Positions 23,299 to 33,459 of a DNA stretch of 64,000 nucleotides are shown here, in pieces (within the stretch, counting starts at the first letter, position 1; each line of letters starts with the position of its first letter). A program made the translations under genes and the position numbers. Below the pieces are notes generated by a model, which saw only the letters and a list, made by a program, of their open reading frames with translations, did not search any database and had not been told where the DNA came from. This DNA is from JB111 sp049856175 (GTDB lineage: Bacteria > Actinomycetota > Actinomycetes > Actinomycetales > Actinomycetaceae), in contig NZ_JBNDNA010000001.1 in assembly GCF_049856175.1 (NCBI RefSeq), positions 1 to 64,000 of the forward strand, in the 5' to 3' direction.

Positions 23299-24384
23299 TC
23301 AGCTCTCGGTCTCGGCGTCCTCGGAGTCGGTCTCGGAACCGGCGCCCTCGGTGCCGGACTCGCCGCCCTCGGTGTCGGTCTCGCCGCCGGCCTCGCCGCC
23401 GCCGCTGACGACGGAGTCGATGAAGTCGGGGTTGTCCGCGAGCCACTGCTCGACGGCCTCGTCGTTGGAGTTGCCGCCCATCTCGTTGAACATGATGTTC
23501 TCGAGCTCGGCGAGGTCCTCGTCGCTGAACGTGAAGCCGGCGATCCACTCGGCGACCTCCGGGAACTCCGAGGAGAACTCGGCGTTGCCGTACGTGTAGA
23601 TGTCGTCCGGCTCGCCGAAGGCGCCCTCGGGGTCCTCGAGGTCGCGGATCGGGAAGGCGTCGTAGGCCCAGTGCGGGCGCCACAGGGTGACGACCACGTT
23701 GTCACCGGAGTCGATCGCGGCGCTCAGCTCGGAGAGCATCGCCGTGGTCGAGGAGATGACGTACTCCATGTCCTCCAGGCCGTAGGTCGGGATGACCTCG
23801 TCCGTGGTGATGCGGGTGAGGCCGGCGCCGGGCTCGATGCCGACGATGCGGTTGCCGAACTCGTCCGCGTTGTCCGCGAGCTCGTCGAGGGACTCGATCG
23901 GGGCGTCCTCGTTCACGGCCATCGTCAGCGGCGCGTTCTCGTACCACATGCCGAGCTCTTCGAGGTCGTCGCCGTACTGCTCGATGTAGTCCGAGTGGGT
24001 GTTCGGCAGCCACGTGTCGAAGTTGAGGTCGTAGTCGCCCTGGGCGAGGCCCGTGAAGACGACGCCGGCCTCGGCGGTCTCGAGCGTGACGTCGTAGCCC
24101 TGCTCCTCGAGGATGGCCTGCCACAGGTGGGAGACGGCGATGCCCTCCTCCCAGCCGGAGTGGACGCCGATGGTGATCTCGCCGCCGGCCGAGCCGGCGT
24201 CGCCGCCGTCACCCTCACCGCTGTCGCCCTCACCGCCGGCGTCGCCGCCGTCGCCCTCGGACGTGCCGGTGTCGCCGTTGTCGCCGCCGTTGTCACCCTC
24301 GTCGTCCCCGCCGCCGCAGGCGGCGAGGGTCAGTGCGAGGGCCGACACGGTGGCCGCTGTCGTCATGAATCGCTTGGTACGCAT
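23299..24384 (-). CDS. glycine betaine-type ABC binding lipoprotein, first in operon
   Basis: This is a 361-residue paralogue, the longest copy, with a lipobox LAAC (Cys23). A long Gly/Asp/Glu spacer (residues 24-68, repeats of GDGGDAG type) lies between the lipid anchor and the binding domain. The conserved segments are GVHSGWEEGIAVSHLWQAIL and VTLWRPHWAYDAFPIRDLED, and the C-terminal tail is Glu/Ser/Gly/Thr-rich. It sits 61 bases after proW on the same strand, so it is the presumed primary partner of ProVW. Confidence 0.87.
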   Translation of the reverse strand: MRTKRFMTTAATVSALALTLAACGGGDDEGDNGGDNGDTGTSEGDGGDAGGEGDSGEGDGGDAGSAGGEITIGVHSGWEEGIAVSHLWQAILEEQGYDVTLETAEAGVVFTGLAQGDYDLNFDTWLPNTHSDYIEQYGDDLEELGMWYENAPLTMAVNEDAPIESLDELADNADEFGNRIVGIEPGAGLTRITTDEVIPTYGLEDMEYVISSTTAMLSELSAAIDSGDNVVVTLWRPHWAYDAFPIRDLEDPEGAFGEPDDIYTYGNAEFSSEFPEVAEWIAGFTFSDEDLAELENIMFNEMGGNSNDEAVEQWLADNPDFIDSVVSGGGEAGGETDTEGGESGTEGAGSETDSEDAETES

Positions 24385-24445
24385 GTCTCTCCTTGTGTTC
24401 TTCGTAGGGTCGTTCCTGCGCGGGGGCGCGTGCTCGTCCGGAGCG

Positions 24446-25318
24446 TCAGCTACCGGCCATCCGCTTGGCGCGGTTGACCGCGCCGTGCTGGGCCAGCGAT
24501 GCCGTGAGCCGGTCGAGGTACATGGCCAGGATGACCACGCCGAGCCCGGCCTCGAAGCCGAGACCGATGTCGATGCGCGTCAGCGCCTGGTAGACCTGCT
24601 GCCCGAGGCCGGGGGCCCCGACCATGCCGGAGATGACCACCATCGACAGGGCGAGCATGATCACCTGGTTGACGCCGGCCATGATGGTGGGCTGCGCGAG
24701 GGGCAGCTGGATCTGGCGGAGGATCCGGCCCGGGGTGGAGCCGAACGCCTGGCCCGCCTCGACGACCTCGCTGTCGACCTGCCGGATGCCGAGCTCGGTC
24801 ATGCGCACGGCGGGCGGCAGCGAGAAGATGATCGTCGCGACGATGCCCGGGACCTCGCCGACGCGGAAGAGCACCACGGCCGGGATGAGGTAGACGAACG
24901 CCGGCAGGGTCTGCATGACGTCGAGGAACGGCCGGATCGCCGCGGACGCTCGTGCACTGAGACCTGCCCAGATGCCGAGGGGGATACCGATGAGCACGGC
25001 GATGATGCTGGCCACCAGGACGAGGGCGAGCGACATCATGGCATTCGTCCACTGGTCCATGCCGTAGATCAGCAGGAGGCCGATCAGGGAGCCCAGCGCA
25101 AGCTTCCAGCCCTTCGCCAGGAAGGCGGCGGCGACGAGGATCGCCATGATCAGCCAGAACGGCGGGCTGCTGAGGGCGGTCATCAAGAGGTCGTAGGCGC
25201 CGCCGAAGACGGTCCCGATGAAGCTGAAGACGGCACTGAGCGTGCTGGTCAGCCAGTCGACGGCGGAGTTGGCCCACTCGCCGACCGGGACGCGGAAGAG
25301 CAGATCGTCGTCGTTCAT
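24446..25318 (-). CDS. proW: glycine betaine/proline ABC permease ProW
   Basis: This 290-residue permease has multiple membrane segments, among them FWLIMAILVAAAFLAKGW and LALVLVASIIAVLIGIPLGI. The EAA-like coupling loop VDSEVVEAGQAFGSTPGRIL and the MQTLPAFVYLIPAVVLF motif are typical of the ProW/OpuAB family. It overlaps the end of proV by four bases. It forms the channel for osmoprotectant uptake with the CBS-containing ATPase. Only one permease and one ATPase serve three binding-protein genes in this operon. Confidence 0.9.
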   Translation of the reverse strand: MNDDDLLFRVPVGEWANSAVDWLTSTLSAVFSFIGTVFGGAYDLLMTALSSPPFWLIMAILVAAAFLAKGWKLALGSLIGLLLIYGMDQWTNAMMSLALVLVASIIAVLIGIPLGIWAGLSARASAAIRPFLDVMQTLPAFVYLIPAVVLFRVGEVPGIVATIIFSLPPAVRMTELGIRQVDSEVVEAGQAFGSTPGRILRQIQLPLAQPTIMAGVNQVIMLALSMVVISGMVGAPGLGQQVYQALTRIDIGLGFEAGLGVVILAMYLDRLTASLAQHGAVNRAKRMAGS

Positions 25319-26637
25319 CGCGTCTCCGTCTCGGTCGTGGTGGTCGTGGCGGCGTCGGTCGTGGCCGCGTGGGCGCCGCCCGTCGCGGCGTGGGCACCGC
25401 CGGCGTCGTCACCCGCCTCGTCCGGTGGGGAGAGGTCCTCCACCGACCCGCCGGCGTCCTCCAGCTCGCTGGGAACCATCGCCTCCAGGAGCGCCACGCG
25501 GGGGACGACGCCGAGGAGCCGGTCCTCGTCGTCCGTCACGGGGACGGCGAGACGCGCCTCGGCGGCCGGTGCGAACACCTCCGAGATCGGGGTGTCGACG
25601 TTGACCGCGCTGGTGTCCGGGTGGATGTACGGCCCGATCCTGTCCTCCCTGCGCCGCTGCGCCTCGAGGAGCTCCTCGTCGTAGACCGACCCGACGAGCC
25701 GCTGACGGCGGTCGATGACGTAGGCCGCGGAGACCTGGCTGTCCCGCAGGGTGCGCAGCGCCTCGCCGGGCCCGTAGTTCTCCCAGACCGTGGTCGCCGG
25801 CCTGGTCATGACCGAGCCGGCGGTGATGACGCGGGACCGGTCGACGTCGGCGATGAAGCGGGCGACGTACTCGTCCGCGGGGTCCGACAGGATCTTCTCG
25901 CCGGTGTCGATCTGGACGATGCGGCCGTCGCGCATGACGGCGATGCGGTCGCCCAGGCGGACGGCCTCGTTGAGGTCGTGGGTGATGAAGACGATCGTCT
26001 TGCCCAGCCGGGTCTGGAGCTCGACGAGCTGGTCCTGCATCTCGCGCCGGATGAGCGGGTCGAGCGCCGAGAACGCCTCGTCCATCAGGAGGATCTCGGT
26101 GTCCGAGGCGAGGGCGCGCGCCAGGCCGACGCGCTGCTGCATGCCGCCGGAGAGCTGGGCGGGCACGGAGTCCTGCCAGCCGCCGAGGCCGGTGAGCTCG
26201 ACGACCTCGCGGGCGCGCTCGAGCCGCTCGGACCGACCGACGCCCTGGATCTCCAGGCCGTACGCGGCGTTGTCGAGCACGGTGCGGTGCGGGAGGAGCG
26301 CGAAGTGCTGGAACACCATCGACACCTTCTTGCGGCGGATCGCCCGCAGCTCGGAGCCCGAGGCCTTCGCGATGTCGGTGCCGCCGATCTCGATGCTGCC
26401 CGTGGTCGCGGGGTGCAGCCCGTTGAGCGTGCGGATGAGCGTCGACTTGCCCGATCCGGACAGGCCCATGACGACGAAGATCTCGCCGGGGTCGACGTCG
26501 AAGCTGGCGTCGATGACGGCGGCGGTGCCGAGGTGCTTGATCTCGTCCCGGCTGGCGCCGTTCTCGAGGCGCTCGACCGCGCGACGACCCTGTCGTCCGA
26601 AGACCTTGTAGACGTTGCGTGCACTGAGTGCGACCAT
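25315..26637 (-). CDS. proV: glycine betaine/proline ABC ATPase ProV with CBS domains
   Basis: This is a 440-residue ATPase with Walker A GLSGSGKS (58-65), Q-loop VFQHFALLPHRTV, signature LSGGMQQR, Walker B ILLMDEAFSALD and H-loop ITHDL. The C-terminal 150 residues hold two CBS motifs (VMTRPATTVWENYGPGEALR and VDTPISEVFAPAAEARLAVP). In OpuA-type systems these gate transport in response to ionic strength or nucleotides. A Thr/Ala/Glu-rich tail follows (TTTTTETETR). ATG 26637 heads the operon. It is divided from the upstream importer operon by about 350 bases. Confidence 0.92.
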   Translation of the reverse strand: MVALSARNVYKVFGRQGRRAVERLENGASRDEIKHLGTAAVIDASFDVDPGEIFVVMGLSGSGKSTLIRTLNGLHPATTGSIEIGGTDIAKASGSELRAIRRKKVSMVFQHFALLPHRTVLDNAAYGLEIQGVGRSERLERAREVVELTGLGGWQDSVPAQLSGGMQQRVGLARALASDTEILLMDEAFSALDPLIRREMQDQLVELQTRLGKTIVFITHDLNEAVRLGDRIAVMRDGRIVQIDTGEKILSDPADEYVARFIADVDRSRVITAGSVMTRPATTVWENYGPGEALRTLRDSQVSAAYVIDRRQRLVGSVYDEELLEAQRRREDRIGPYIHPDTSAVNVDTPISEVFAPAAEARLAVPVTDDEDRLLGVVPRVALLEAMVPSELEDAGGSVEDLSPPDEAGDDAGGAHAATGGAHAATTDAATTTTTETETR

Positions 26638-26985
26638 CTGTCCTCCGTGATCCGAGCCTGTCCGCGGTACCTGGGGGGCGGCACGCGGTGGTCCGCTCGG
26701 TGCGCACCAGGCCTGTCGTCGTCACGAGCACGCACCTGGCAGACGCCGGCTCCCCGCGGGCGGGGAGCCCTGTCCAGGCCCGGTCGTCCCGTTTCCGGGC
26801 GCGGCCGAGCAGCGCTGTGACCACACAAGAGTGGGGGTGCCCGGGGATCTTTGCAAACACCGGGATGCCCCCAGACGCTGCGGGGAAGCCACGAAATCCG
26901 CGGGATCGTGCGGAAACAGCGCCCTTCGCGCGGCCGGGGCATCGTTAACCCATTGTGACCGGACGCCCGGCTCCGGTGGTTCTGC
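26638..26985. other. intergenic region between the betaine operon and the SBP gene
   Basis: No gene is supported in these 348 bases. They contain the hairpin at 26832-26873 and presumably the proV promoter, which I could not place with confidence. Confidence 0.6.
26832..26873 (-). terminator. hairpin downstream of the NMT1-like importer operon
   Basis: TGGGGG (26832-26837) with CCCGG (26840-26844) pairs with CCGGG (26860-26864) and CCCCCA (26868-26873), with a small internal loop. It lies about 110 bases after the stop of the minus-strand binding-protein gene. Confidence 0.5.
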
Positions 26986-28263
26986 TCACTCGATCGGGGT
27001 GTCGGCCAGGGAGATCGAGTCGTCGAGGAACTCGTTCGTGTAGAGGACGTTCGGGTCCAGCTCGTCGAACGTGACCGCCCCCTCGGCCACGAGCACCGGC
27101 AGGTAGGTGTCGACGATCTCCTGCATCCGCGCCGGGTCGAAGGCGCCGAACGTCCCCGACGCCGGGTCGTCGTGCACGAGGTCCGCATCCAGCTGCGTGT
27201 CCACCGAGTACTCGGCGACGCCCGCCGAGTAGGTCCACGAGAGCTGGTAGGCGTCGACGAGCTCGAGGATGAGGTCGGTCGCCGGCCCCGGGTCCGCGAG
27301 GAAGTCGATCTGGGCCTGCTGGAGCACGGGTACGAGGCGCTCGAGGCAGGGGGAGAGCTCCTCGAGGCGGTCGGCGCGCACCGCGACGGGCCCGGGGTAG
27401 GTCGAGTGCCCCACCTCGGCGAGCAGGGCGCTCGCCACGGGGCGCGACCAGGGCTCGACCTCGTGCTCGTAGACGTAGGGCTCGTTGGTGAGCAGCCCCT
27501 GCTGGACGATGCTCGGGTCCGAGACGAAGCGGGCGGGCGTGCCCTCGTAGCTCGTGTCCGATCGAGCGAGGTCGAAGCCGGTGGTCGAGGCGATGAGCGC
27601 GGGCAGCACGGTGCCGCTCGTGACCACCGTGGCGTCGGTCGCGACGATGTCCTCGATCGTCTCCGCCTCGGGGTAGGTCTCCGGGTCCCACATGAGGATC
27701 TGCGGGGAGACGGTGAGCTGGGAGGTGACCGCGACCGTCGGCTGCGCCTCGTGGTTGATGATCGCGGAGTCGGTGTTGACCGCCCCGACGGTGATGTCGT
27801 CGTCGAGGTACATGAGCGCGGCGACCGACTGGAAGCCGACGTTCGGTCCGCCCGGTCGCACCTCGATCTGCACGCCGGTGTCGACGCCGCCCGCCACCAG
27901 CGAGCCGGTGACCGACTTGGCCTCGGTGTCGATCTCGTGGTCGTCGCCGACGAGCTGGTACATCGCTCCGTGCTCCGCCTGGGGCTGCCAGTCCTGCTGC
28001 ATGACCACGGTCGCGGGGCAGACCTCGGCCAGGTCCAGGGCGCTGCCCGCCTCGGCCGCGGTGGCGCCGGGGGCCGGGCCGGCGGCCGCGTCGTCGTCGG
28101 TGGAGCCGCCGCCGCAGGCGGCCAGGAGCAGCGCGGTGCCGACGACGGCGACCACGGGACTCGCCCACCGTCGGCGTGCTCGCCCCGGTCGGGGGGCGTC
28201 CGACGTCGAGGTCGTACCCCGGTCGTCGGAAGTACGGGCGACGGTGCGGTGATGAGGGGACAT
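26986..28263 (-). CDS. ABC binding lipoprotein, NMT1/SsuA-like
   Basis: This 425-residue protein has a twin-arginine-like and lipoprotein N-terminus (RARRRWASPVVAVVGTALLL ending LLAAC, Cys50). A periplasmic-binding fold of the NMT1/THI5/SsuA kind follows, with MQQDWQPQAEHGAMYQLVGD and GVQIEVRPGGPNVGFQSV early and NEPYVYEHEV later. I cannot name the ligand; aromatic or pyrimidine-like compounds and sulfonates are typical of the superfamily. The start at 28263 has GGAG five bases upstream; ATG 28287 overlaps the permease stop and is an alternative. It ends an ATPase-permease-binding protein operon that has a structured leader. Confidence 0.8.
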   Translation of the reverse strand: MSPHHRTVARTSDDRGTTSTSDAPRPGRARRRWASPVVAVVGTALLLAACGGGSTDDDAAAGPAPGATAAEAGSALDLAEVCPATVVMQQDWQPQAEHGAMYQLVGDDHEIDTEAKSVTGSLVAGGVDTGVQIEVRPGGPNVGFQSVAALMYLDDDITVGAVNTDSAIINHEAQPTVAVTSQLTVSPQILMWDPETYPEAETIEDIVATDATVVTSGTVLPALIASTTGFDLARSDTSYEGTPARFVSDPSIVQQGLLTNEPYVYEHEVEPWSRPVASALLAEVGHSTYPGPVAVRADRLEELSPCLERLVPVLQQAQIDFLADPGPATDLILELVDAYQLSWTYSAGVAEYSVDTQLDADLVHDDPASGTFGAFDPARMQEIVDTYLPVLVAEGAVTFDELDPNVLYTNEFLDDSISLADTPIE

Positions 28264-28283
28264 GGGGGCTCCGGTTCTGCGGC

Positions 28284-29201
28284 TCATGCGCGCGGTCCGT
28301 ACCAGCGGCTGATGACGAGGGAGTCGAGGATCGCGAAGAGCGCGAAGACGACGACGCCGAACAGCGCCGTGAGCGTGATGGCCGTGAACAGGGCGTCCAT
28401 CTGCAGGCGCAGCGTGTAGGTGCGCAGGAGTCCGCCGATGCCGGCCGGTCCCTGCTGGAAGAAGTAGTCGCCGACCAGCGCGCCGATGACCGACAGTCCC
28501 GCGGCGGTGCGCAGGCCCGTGAACATCGACGGGACCGCGGCCGGCAGGGTGAGGTGGCGCAGCCGCTGCCAGCGGTTCGCGCGGTGCAGGGTGAACAGGT
28601 CGTGGGCGGCGCTGCCCGCCGAGCGCAGGCCGAACAGGGTCGTGGAGATCATCGGGAACAGCGCGATGATCACGCAGACGATGACGCGCGCCGGAAACCC
28701 GTACCCGAACCAGATGCCGATGAGCGGCACGAGCGCGAGGATCGGGATCGTCTGGAGGATGACCGCGTACGGGTAGAGGACCTTCTCCACCCATCCCGCG
28801 AGCGACATGAGCACGGCCCACGCCACCCCCACGACGACGGCGAACGCCAGGCCCGCCATCGCGACGACCACCGTGTTCCACAGGGCGTCGAGCATCGGGC
28901 CCATGACGCGCTCGTCGGCGAGCGCCCCCGCGTAGACCTCGTGCGGCGGCGGGAGCAGGAAGCGCTGGTCCTCGGGCAGCACCAGGTAGGAGACGAGGTA
29001 CCAGATCGCGACGATCCCGGCGAGAGCGACCGCGACCGGCCAGACGGCGGAGAGCCAGGCGCCAGGTCCCGCGCCGCGCCTGCGGCCCGGCAGCGTGTCC
29101 GCTCCCCCGCCGCCGGACCCGGGCGTCGGCCGGACGACGTCGGCCTCGTCCGCGCGGGGATCCAGGGTGTCGGGGGCCTCCCGTACGACGTGGGTGCTCA
29201 C
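28284..29201 (-). CDS. ABC permease, SsuC/TauC-like
   Basis: This 305-residue permease has a polar N-terminus (about 45 residues), then VWPVAVALAGIVAIWYLVSY and further membrane segments. The EAA loop area includes LHRANRWQRLRHLTLPAAVP, typical of the nitrate/sulfonate/taurine class, and PMISTTLFGLRSAGSAAHDL precedes it. GTG 29201 overlaps the ATPase stop by four bases (GTGA). It is the central gene of the three-gene importer; substrate is unknown. Confidence 0.88.
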   Translation of the reverse strand: MSTHVVREAPDTLDPRADEADVVRPTPGSGGGGADTLPGRRRGAGPGAWLSAVWPVAVALAGIVAIWYLVSYLVLPEDQRFLLPPPHEVYAGALADERVMGPMLDALWNTVVVAMAGLAFAVVVGVAWAVLMSLAGWVEKVLYPYAVILQTIPILALVPLIGIWFGYGFPARVIVCVIIALFPMISTTLFGLRSAGSAAHDLFTLHRANRWQRLRHLTLPAAVPSMFTGLRTAAGLSVIGALVGDYFFQQGPAGIGGLLRTYTLRLQMDALFTAITLTALFGVVVFALFAILDSLVISRWYGPRA

Positions 29202-29983
29202 GCGTTCGCCTCCAGCGCGGCGGAGACGCGGCCGGCGAATGCGGCGAACTCGGCGTCGTACCGGATCTCCGGGGGGCGCGGGTAGCCCCACGGCACCGGG
29301 AGGTCGGCGACGATCCGGCCGGGACGGCCGCTCATGACGACGACGCGGGTCGAGAGGTAGACGGCCTCGGACACGGAGTGGGTGATGAACAGGGCGGCGA
29401 ACCCCGCGTCGGTGAAGAGGCGCAGGAGCTCGGTCTGCATCGTCAGGCGGGTGATCTCGTCCAGGGCGCCGAAGGGCTCGTCGAACAGCGCGAGGTCCGG
29501 GTCGCGCACGAGCGCGCGGGCCAGGGAGACTCGCATCCGCATGCCGCCGGAGAGCTCGCGGGGGAAGCGCTGCTCGGCGCCCGCGAGGCCGACGAGCTCG
29601 AGCGCGGCCAGGGCCTGACGGCGTCGTTCGGCCCGGGGCACACCGGTGAGCCGGCCCGCGAGCTCGACGTTGCCGAGCGCGGTGCGCCACTCCAGCAGCG
29701 TGGGGTCCTGGAAGACGTAGCTGATCGCGTCCGTGCGGGCGGTCAGCGTCCCGGCGGTGGGCTGCTCGAGCCCGGCGGCGAGGCGCAGGAGCGTGGACTT
29801 CCCGCAGCCCGACGGGCCGACGACCGTGACGAGCTCGCCGGGCGAGACGCTGAGGTCGACCCCGGTCAGGGCCTCGGTGCCGGTGGCGAAGGTCTTGCCG
29901 ACGCCGGCGAGCGTGAGCGCCGCCGCGGACGCACCCGCGCCGGTCGTCGGTCGGGTCGGCTGGGGGGCGGCCTGTGCCGTCAT
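29198..29983 (-). CDS. ABC ATPase, SsuB/TauB-like
   Basis: This is a 261-residue ATPase with Walker A GPSGCGKS (56-63), Q-loop VFQDPTLLEWRTA, signature LSGGMRMRVS, Walker B LALFDEPFGALDE and ITHSVSEA. The GMRMRV form of the signature and the DEITR that follows Walker B are typical of SsuB/TauB/ThiZ. It is the first gene of the operon and lies 27 bases downstream of a branched RNA structure. Confidence 0.9.
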   Translation of the reverse strand: MTAQAAPQPTRPTTGAGASAAALTLAGVGKTFATGTEALTGVDLSVSPGELVTVVGPSGCGKSTLLRLAAGLEQPTAGTLTARTDAISYVFQDPTLLEWRTALGNVELAGRLTGVPRAERRRQALAALELVGLAGAEQRFPRELSGGMRMRVSLARALVRDPDLALFDEPFGALDEITRLTMQTELLRLFTDAGFAALFITHSVSEAVYLSTRVVVMSGRPGRIVADLPVPWGYPRPPEIRYDAEFAAFAGRVSAALEANA

Positions 29984-30010
29984 GGCGGGTGCTCTCGGTC
30001 GGGATCACGG

Positions 30011-30121
30011 GGACAGGCGGCCGTCGGTCGGCCAGGGCCGCCCGACCCGGTTCCGCGTCACCCGTGCCCACCTCGATCAGGTGCCGCCCGGGGGCGGCTC
30101 GGGATGACGCGGGTCCCTGTC
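30011..30121 (-). promoter_or_regulatory. structured 5' leader of the NMT1-like importer operon
   Basis: Nested pairings close about 111 bases. They are GACAGG/CCTGTC (30012-30017 with 30116-30121), CCGCGTCACCC/GGGATGACGCGG (30053-30063 with 30101-30112, one bulge), and two inner hairpins (CACCT/AGGTG at 30069-30083 and GCCGCCC/GGGCGGC at 30083-30098). A side hairpin GGTCGG/CCGACC spans 30026-30047. The structure ends 27 bases before the ATPase start. It does not match TPP, SAM, cobalamin or ydaO consensus motifs as I know them. A riboswitch-like role is inferred. Confidence 0.45.
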
Positions 30122-30135
30122 TGCCTGGGTCGAGG

Positions 30136-30144
30136 TTGTCCACA
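30136..30144 (+). promoter_or_regulatory. DnaA-box-like site TTGTCCACA
   Basis: TTGTCCACA matches the preferred DnaA box of high-GC actinobacteria perfectly. One nine-base hit is expected by chance at this scale, so the function is uncertain. Confidence 0.3.
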
Positions 30145-30205
30145 GCATAGGCGCGATCCCCCATCCTTCGTCGAGCGTGCGGTGGGGCGGTCACGGACAG
30201 GCGCC

Positions 30206-30967
30206 TCAGGTGACGTCCGCGCTGCGCACCCGCCAGAGGCCGACGACCATCGGGAGGACGATCCACAGCCCGACGTTGCTCAGCAGGTGCGGCCAGCTCG
30301 CCACCTCGCCCTGGGTGAGGTCGCCGACGGCATGGCTGAACATCACCCACGGACCGATGTCCGCCATGCGCTCGCCGAGCAGCATCTCCACCGTGTTGAC
30401 GACCTGCGGTCCGGCGAGCGCCACGACGACGGCGAGCGGGGTGCTCAGTGTGGCCGCGCCCCACGCGGAACCGAGCAGCGCGTAGATGACGAGCGCGGCC
30501 GTGACCCCGGCGCACGTCCGCGCGAGGTCGGCGCCCGACCCGAGGTCGACCCCGGCGACGGCCGCGACCACGATCGCGACCGCCAGGCACAGGGCGGCCA
30601 CGGCGAGGGAGACGACGAGCCCGGCGAGCACCTTCGCCGCCAGCACCCGGCCCCGGCGGTGGTCCATGGCGAAGGTGGAGACGATCGACCCCTGGCCCCA
30701 CTCCGAGGTGATGAGCAGGCTCGTGAGCACGGGCAGGAGGAATGCGGCCGCGAGGGAGCCGGCCCCGAGGACGAGGCTGATCGTGGTCCCCTGCGCGCCC
30801 TCCGCGAGGAGGCCGACGACGACGAGGATCGGCGCCGCGCCGAGGGTGACGGCGGTCAGCGCTGCACCGGAGACGGTGTCGATCGACCTGCGCAGCTCGA
30901 TGTGCAGGCGCCGGCGCATCGACAGGCGGTGGCCCGGGGAGACGGTGGTCGGGGCGATGGAGCTCAT
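30206..30967 (-). CDS. ABC-2 type transporter permease
   Basis: This 253-residue membrane protein has about six hydrophobic segments, among them ISLVLGAGSLAAAFLLPVLT and VLAGLVVSLAVAALCLAVAI. Its ITSEWGQGSIVSTFAMDHRR segment is a common feature of ABC-2 exporters. A very similar protein is encoded at 44064-44867 (GEWSQRTTLQTFALEPRR), so the two exporter modules are related. It is downstream of, and presumably works with, the ATPase at 30995. The exported molecule is unknown. Confidence 0.85.
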   Translation of the reverse strand: MSSIAPTTVSPGHRLSMRRRLHIELRRSIDTVSGAALTAVTLGAAPILVVVGLLAEGAQGTTISLVLGAGSLAAAFLLPVLTSLLITSEWGQGSIVSTFAMDHRRGRVLAAKVLAGLVVSLAVAALCLAVAIVVAAVAGVDLGSGADLARTCAGVTAALVIYALLGSAWGAATLSTPLAVVVALAGPQVVNTVEMLLGERMADIGPWVMFSHAVGDLTQGEVASWPHLLSNVGLWIVLPMVVGLWRVRSADVT

Positions 30968-30994
30968 GTCGGGTCCTTCCGGGTGGGGCGGCGC

Positions 30995-31876
30995 TCAGGC
31001 CGCGGTGAGGGAGAGGAACGCGTCCTCGAGGGCGGAGCTCGCGGGGGCGAGCAGGGTGAGGGGGATGCCGGCGGCCTGCGCGGCGCGGCCGACCTCGTCG
31101 GCGCCGGCGCGGACCTCGACGCCCGCACTCGTGCTCGGCGTCTCGGCGCCGAGCGTCTCGAGCCCGGCGTCGCCCAGCGCGGCGACGAGTGCAGCCCGGT
31201 CGGCGGCGTCGACCCGGACCGATCCGGACCCGAGGAGCTCGGCGGCCGTCCCCTCCGCGCGCAGCCGGCCCGCGCCGATGACGACGTAGCGATCGGCCAC
31301 CGTCTGCACCTCGGCCAGCAGGTGGGAGGACAGCAGGACGGTTCCGCCGTCGTCGGCGAAGTCGCGCAGGACGCCCCGGAACCAGCGGATGCCCTCGGGG
31401 TCGAGGCCGTTGAAGGGCTCGTCGAGGACGAGGATCCCGGGGTCGCCGGCCAGCGCCACCGCGAGGCCGAGGCGCTGGCGCATGCCGAGGGAGTACGCGC
31501 GCACGCGCCGGTCCGCGGCTCCGGTCAGCCCGACCCGCTCGAGGAGCTCTCCCGCGAGACCGGTCGGGCGATCGACCGTGAGGAGGGCGAGCCGCAGGAT
31601 CTCGGCGCCGGTCCGACCGCGGTGCAGGGCGCCGGAGTCGAGCAGCTGCCCGACGACGCGGCCAGGGTTGGCGAGCGCCGTGAAGGGCTCCCCGCCGACT
31701 CTGGCAGAGCCGCCCGTGGGTCGGGCGAGCGCACAGATCATGCGCATGGTGGTGGACTTGCCCGCACCGTTCGGTCCGAGGAAGGCCGTGACGGAGCCGG
31801 GCGGGGCGGTGAACGTGAGGTCGTCGACGACGCGGCGGGACCCGTAGGTCTTGGTCAGGTGCTCGGTGGTGATCAT
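30995..31876 (-). CDS. ABC-2 type transporter ATPase
   Basis: This is a 293-residue drug/antibiotic-exporter type ATPase with Walker A GPNGAGKS (34-41), signature YSLGMRQRLGL, Walker B ILVLDEPFNGLD and SSHLL. The C-terminal extension (about 205-293) is Ala-rich. ATG 31876 follows the divergent kinase gene start at 32017 by about 140 bases, suggesting a shared regulatory region controlled by the neighbouring two-component pair. It is close to the ATPase at 43348-44067. Confidence 0.9.
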   Translation of the reverse strand: MITTEHLTKTYGSRRVVDDLTFTAPPGSVTAFLGPNGAGKSTTMRMICALARPTGGSARVGGEPFTALANPGRVVGQLLDSGALHRGRTGAEILRLALLTVDRPTGLAGELLERVGLTGAADRRVRAYSLGMRQRLGLAVALAGDPGILVLDEPFNGLDPEGIRWFRGVLRDFADDGGTVLLSSHLLAEVQTVADRYVVIGAGRLRAEGTAAELLGSGSVRVDAADRAALVAALGDAGLETLGAETPSTSAGVEVRAGADEVGRAAQAAGIPLTLLAPASSALEDAFLSLTAA

Positions 31877-32016
31877 GGCGTCAGCCTCGCGAGCACGGCG
31901 GGCGGTCGCCTCGGTCGTGCGGTCGGGACCGTCTCCGACGAAGGTCGGGGGTCGATGCGGTCGGGCGCGACCGAAGGTCGGAGGGTCGGACCGGCCGGGC
32001 TCCCTAGGCTGGAGCC

Positions 32017-33455
<1,439 letters not shown>

Positions 33456-33459
<4 letters not shown>

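Noticed and set aside
30001..30121. TPP riboswitch, suggested by ACCTGATC in the minus-strand leader
   Set aside because: The CTGAGA loop and the downstream GCGNAGGGA segment of the TPP aptamer are missing and the topology differs.
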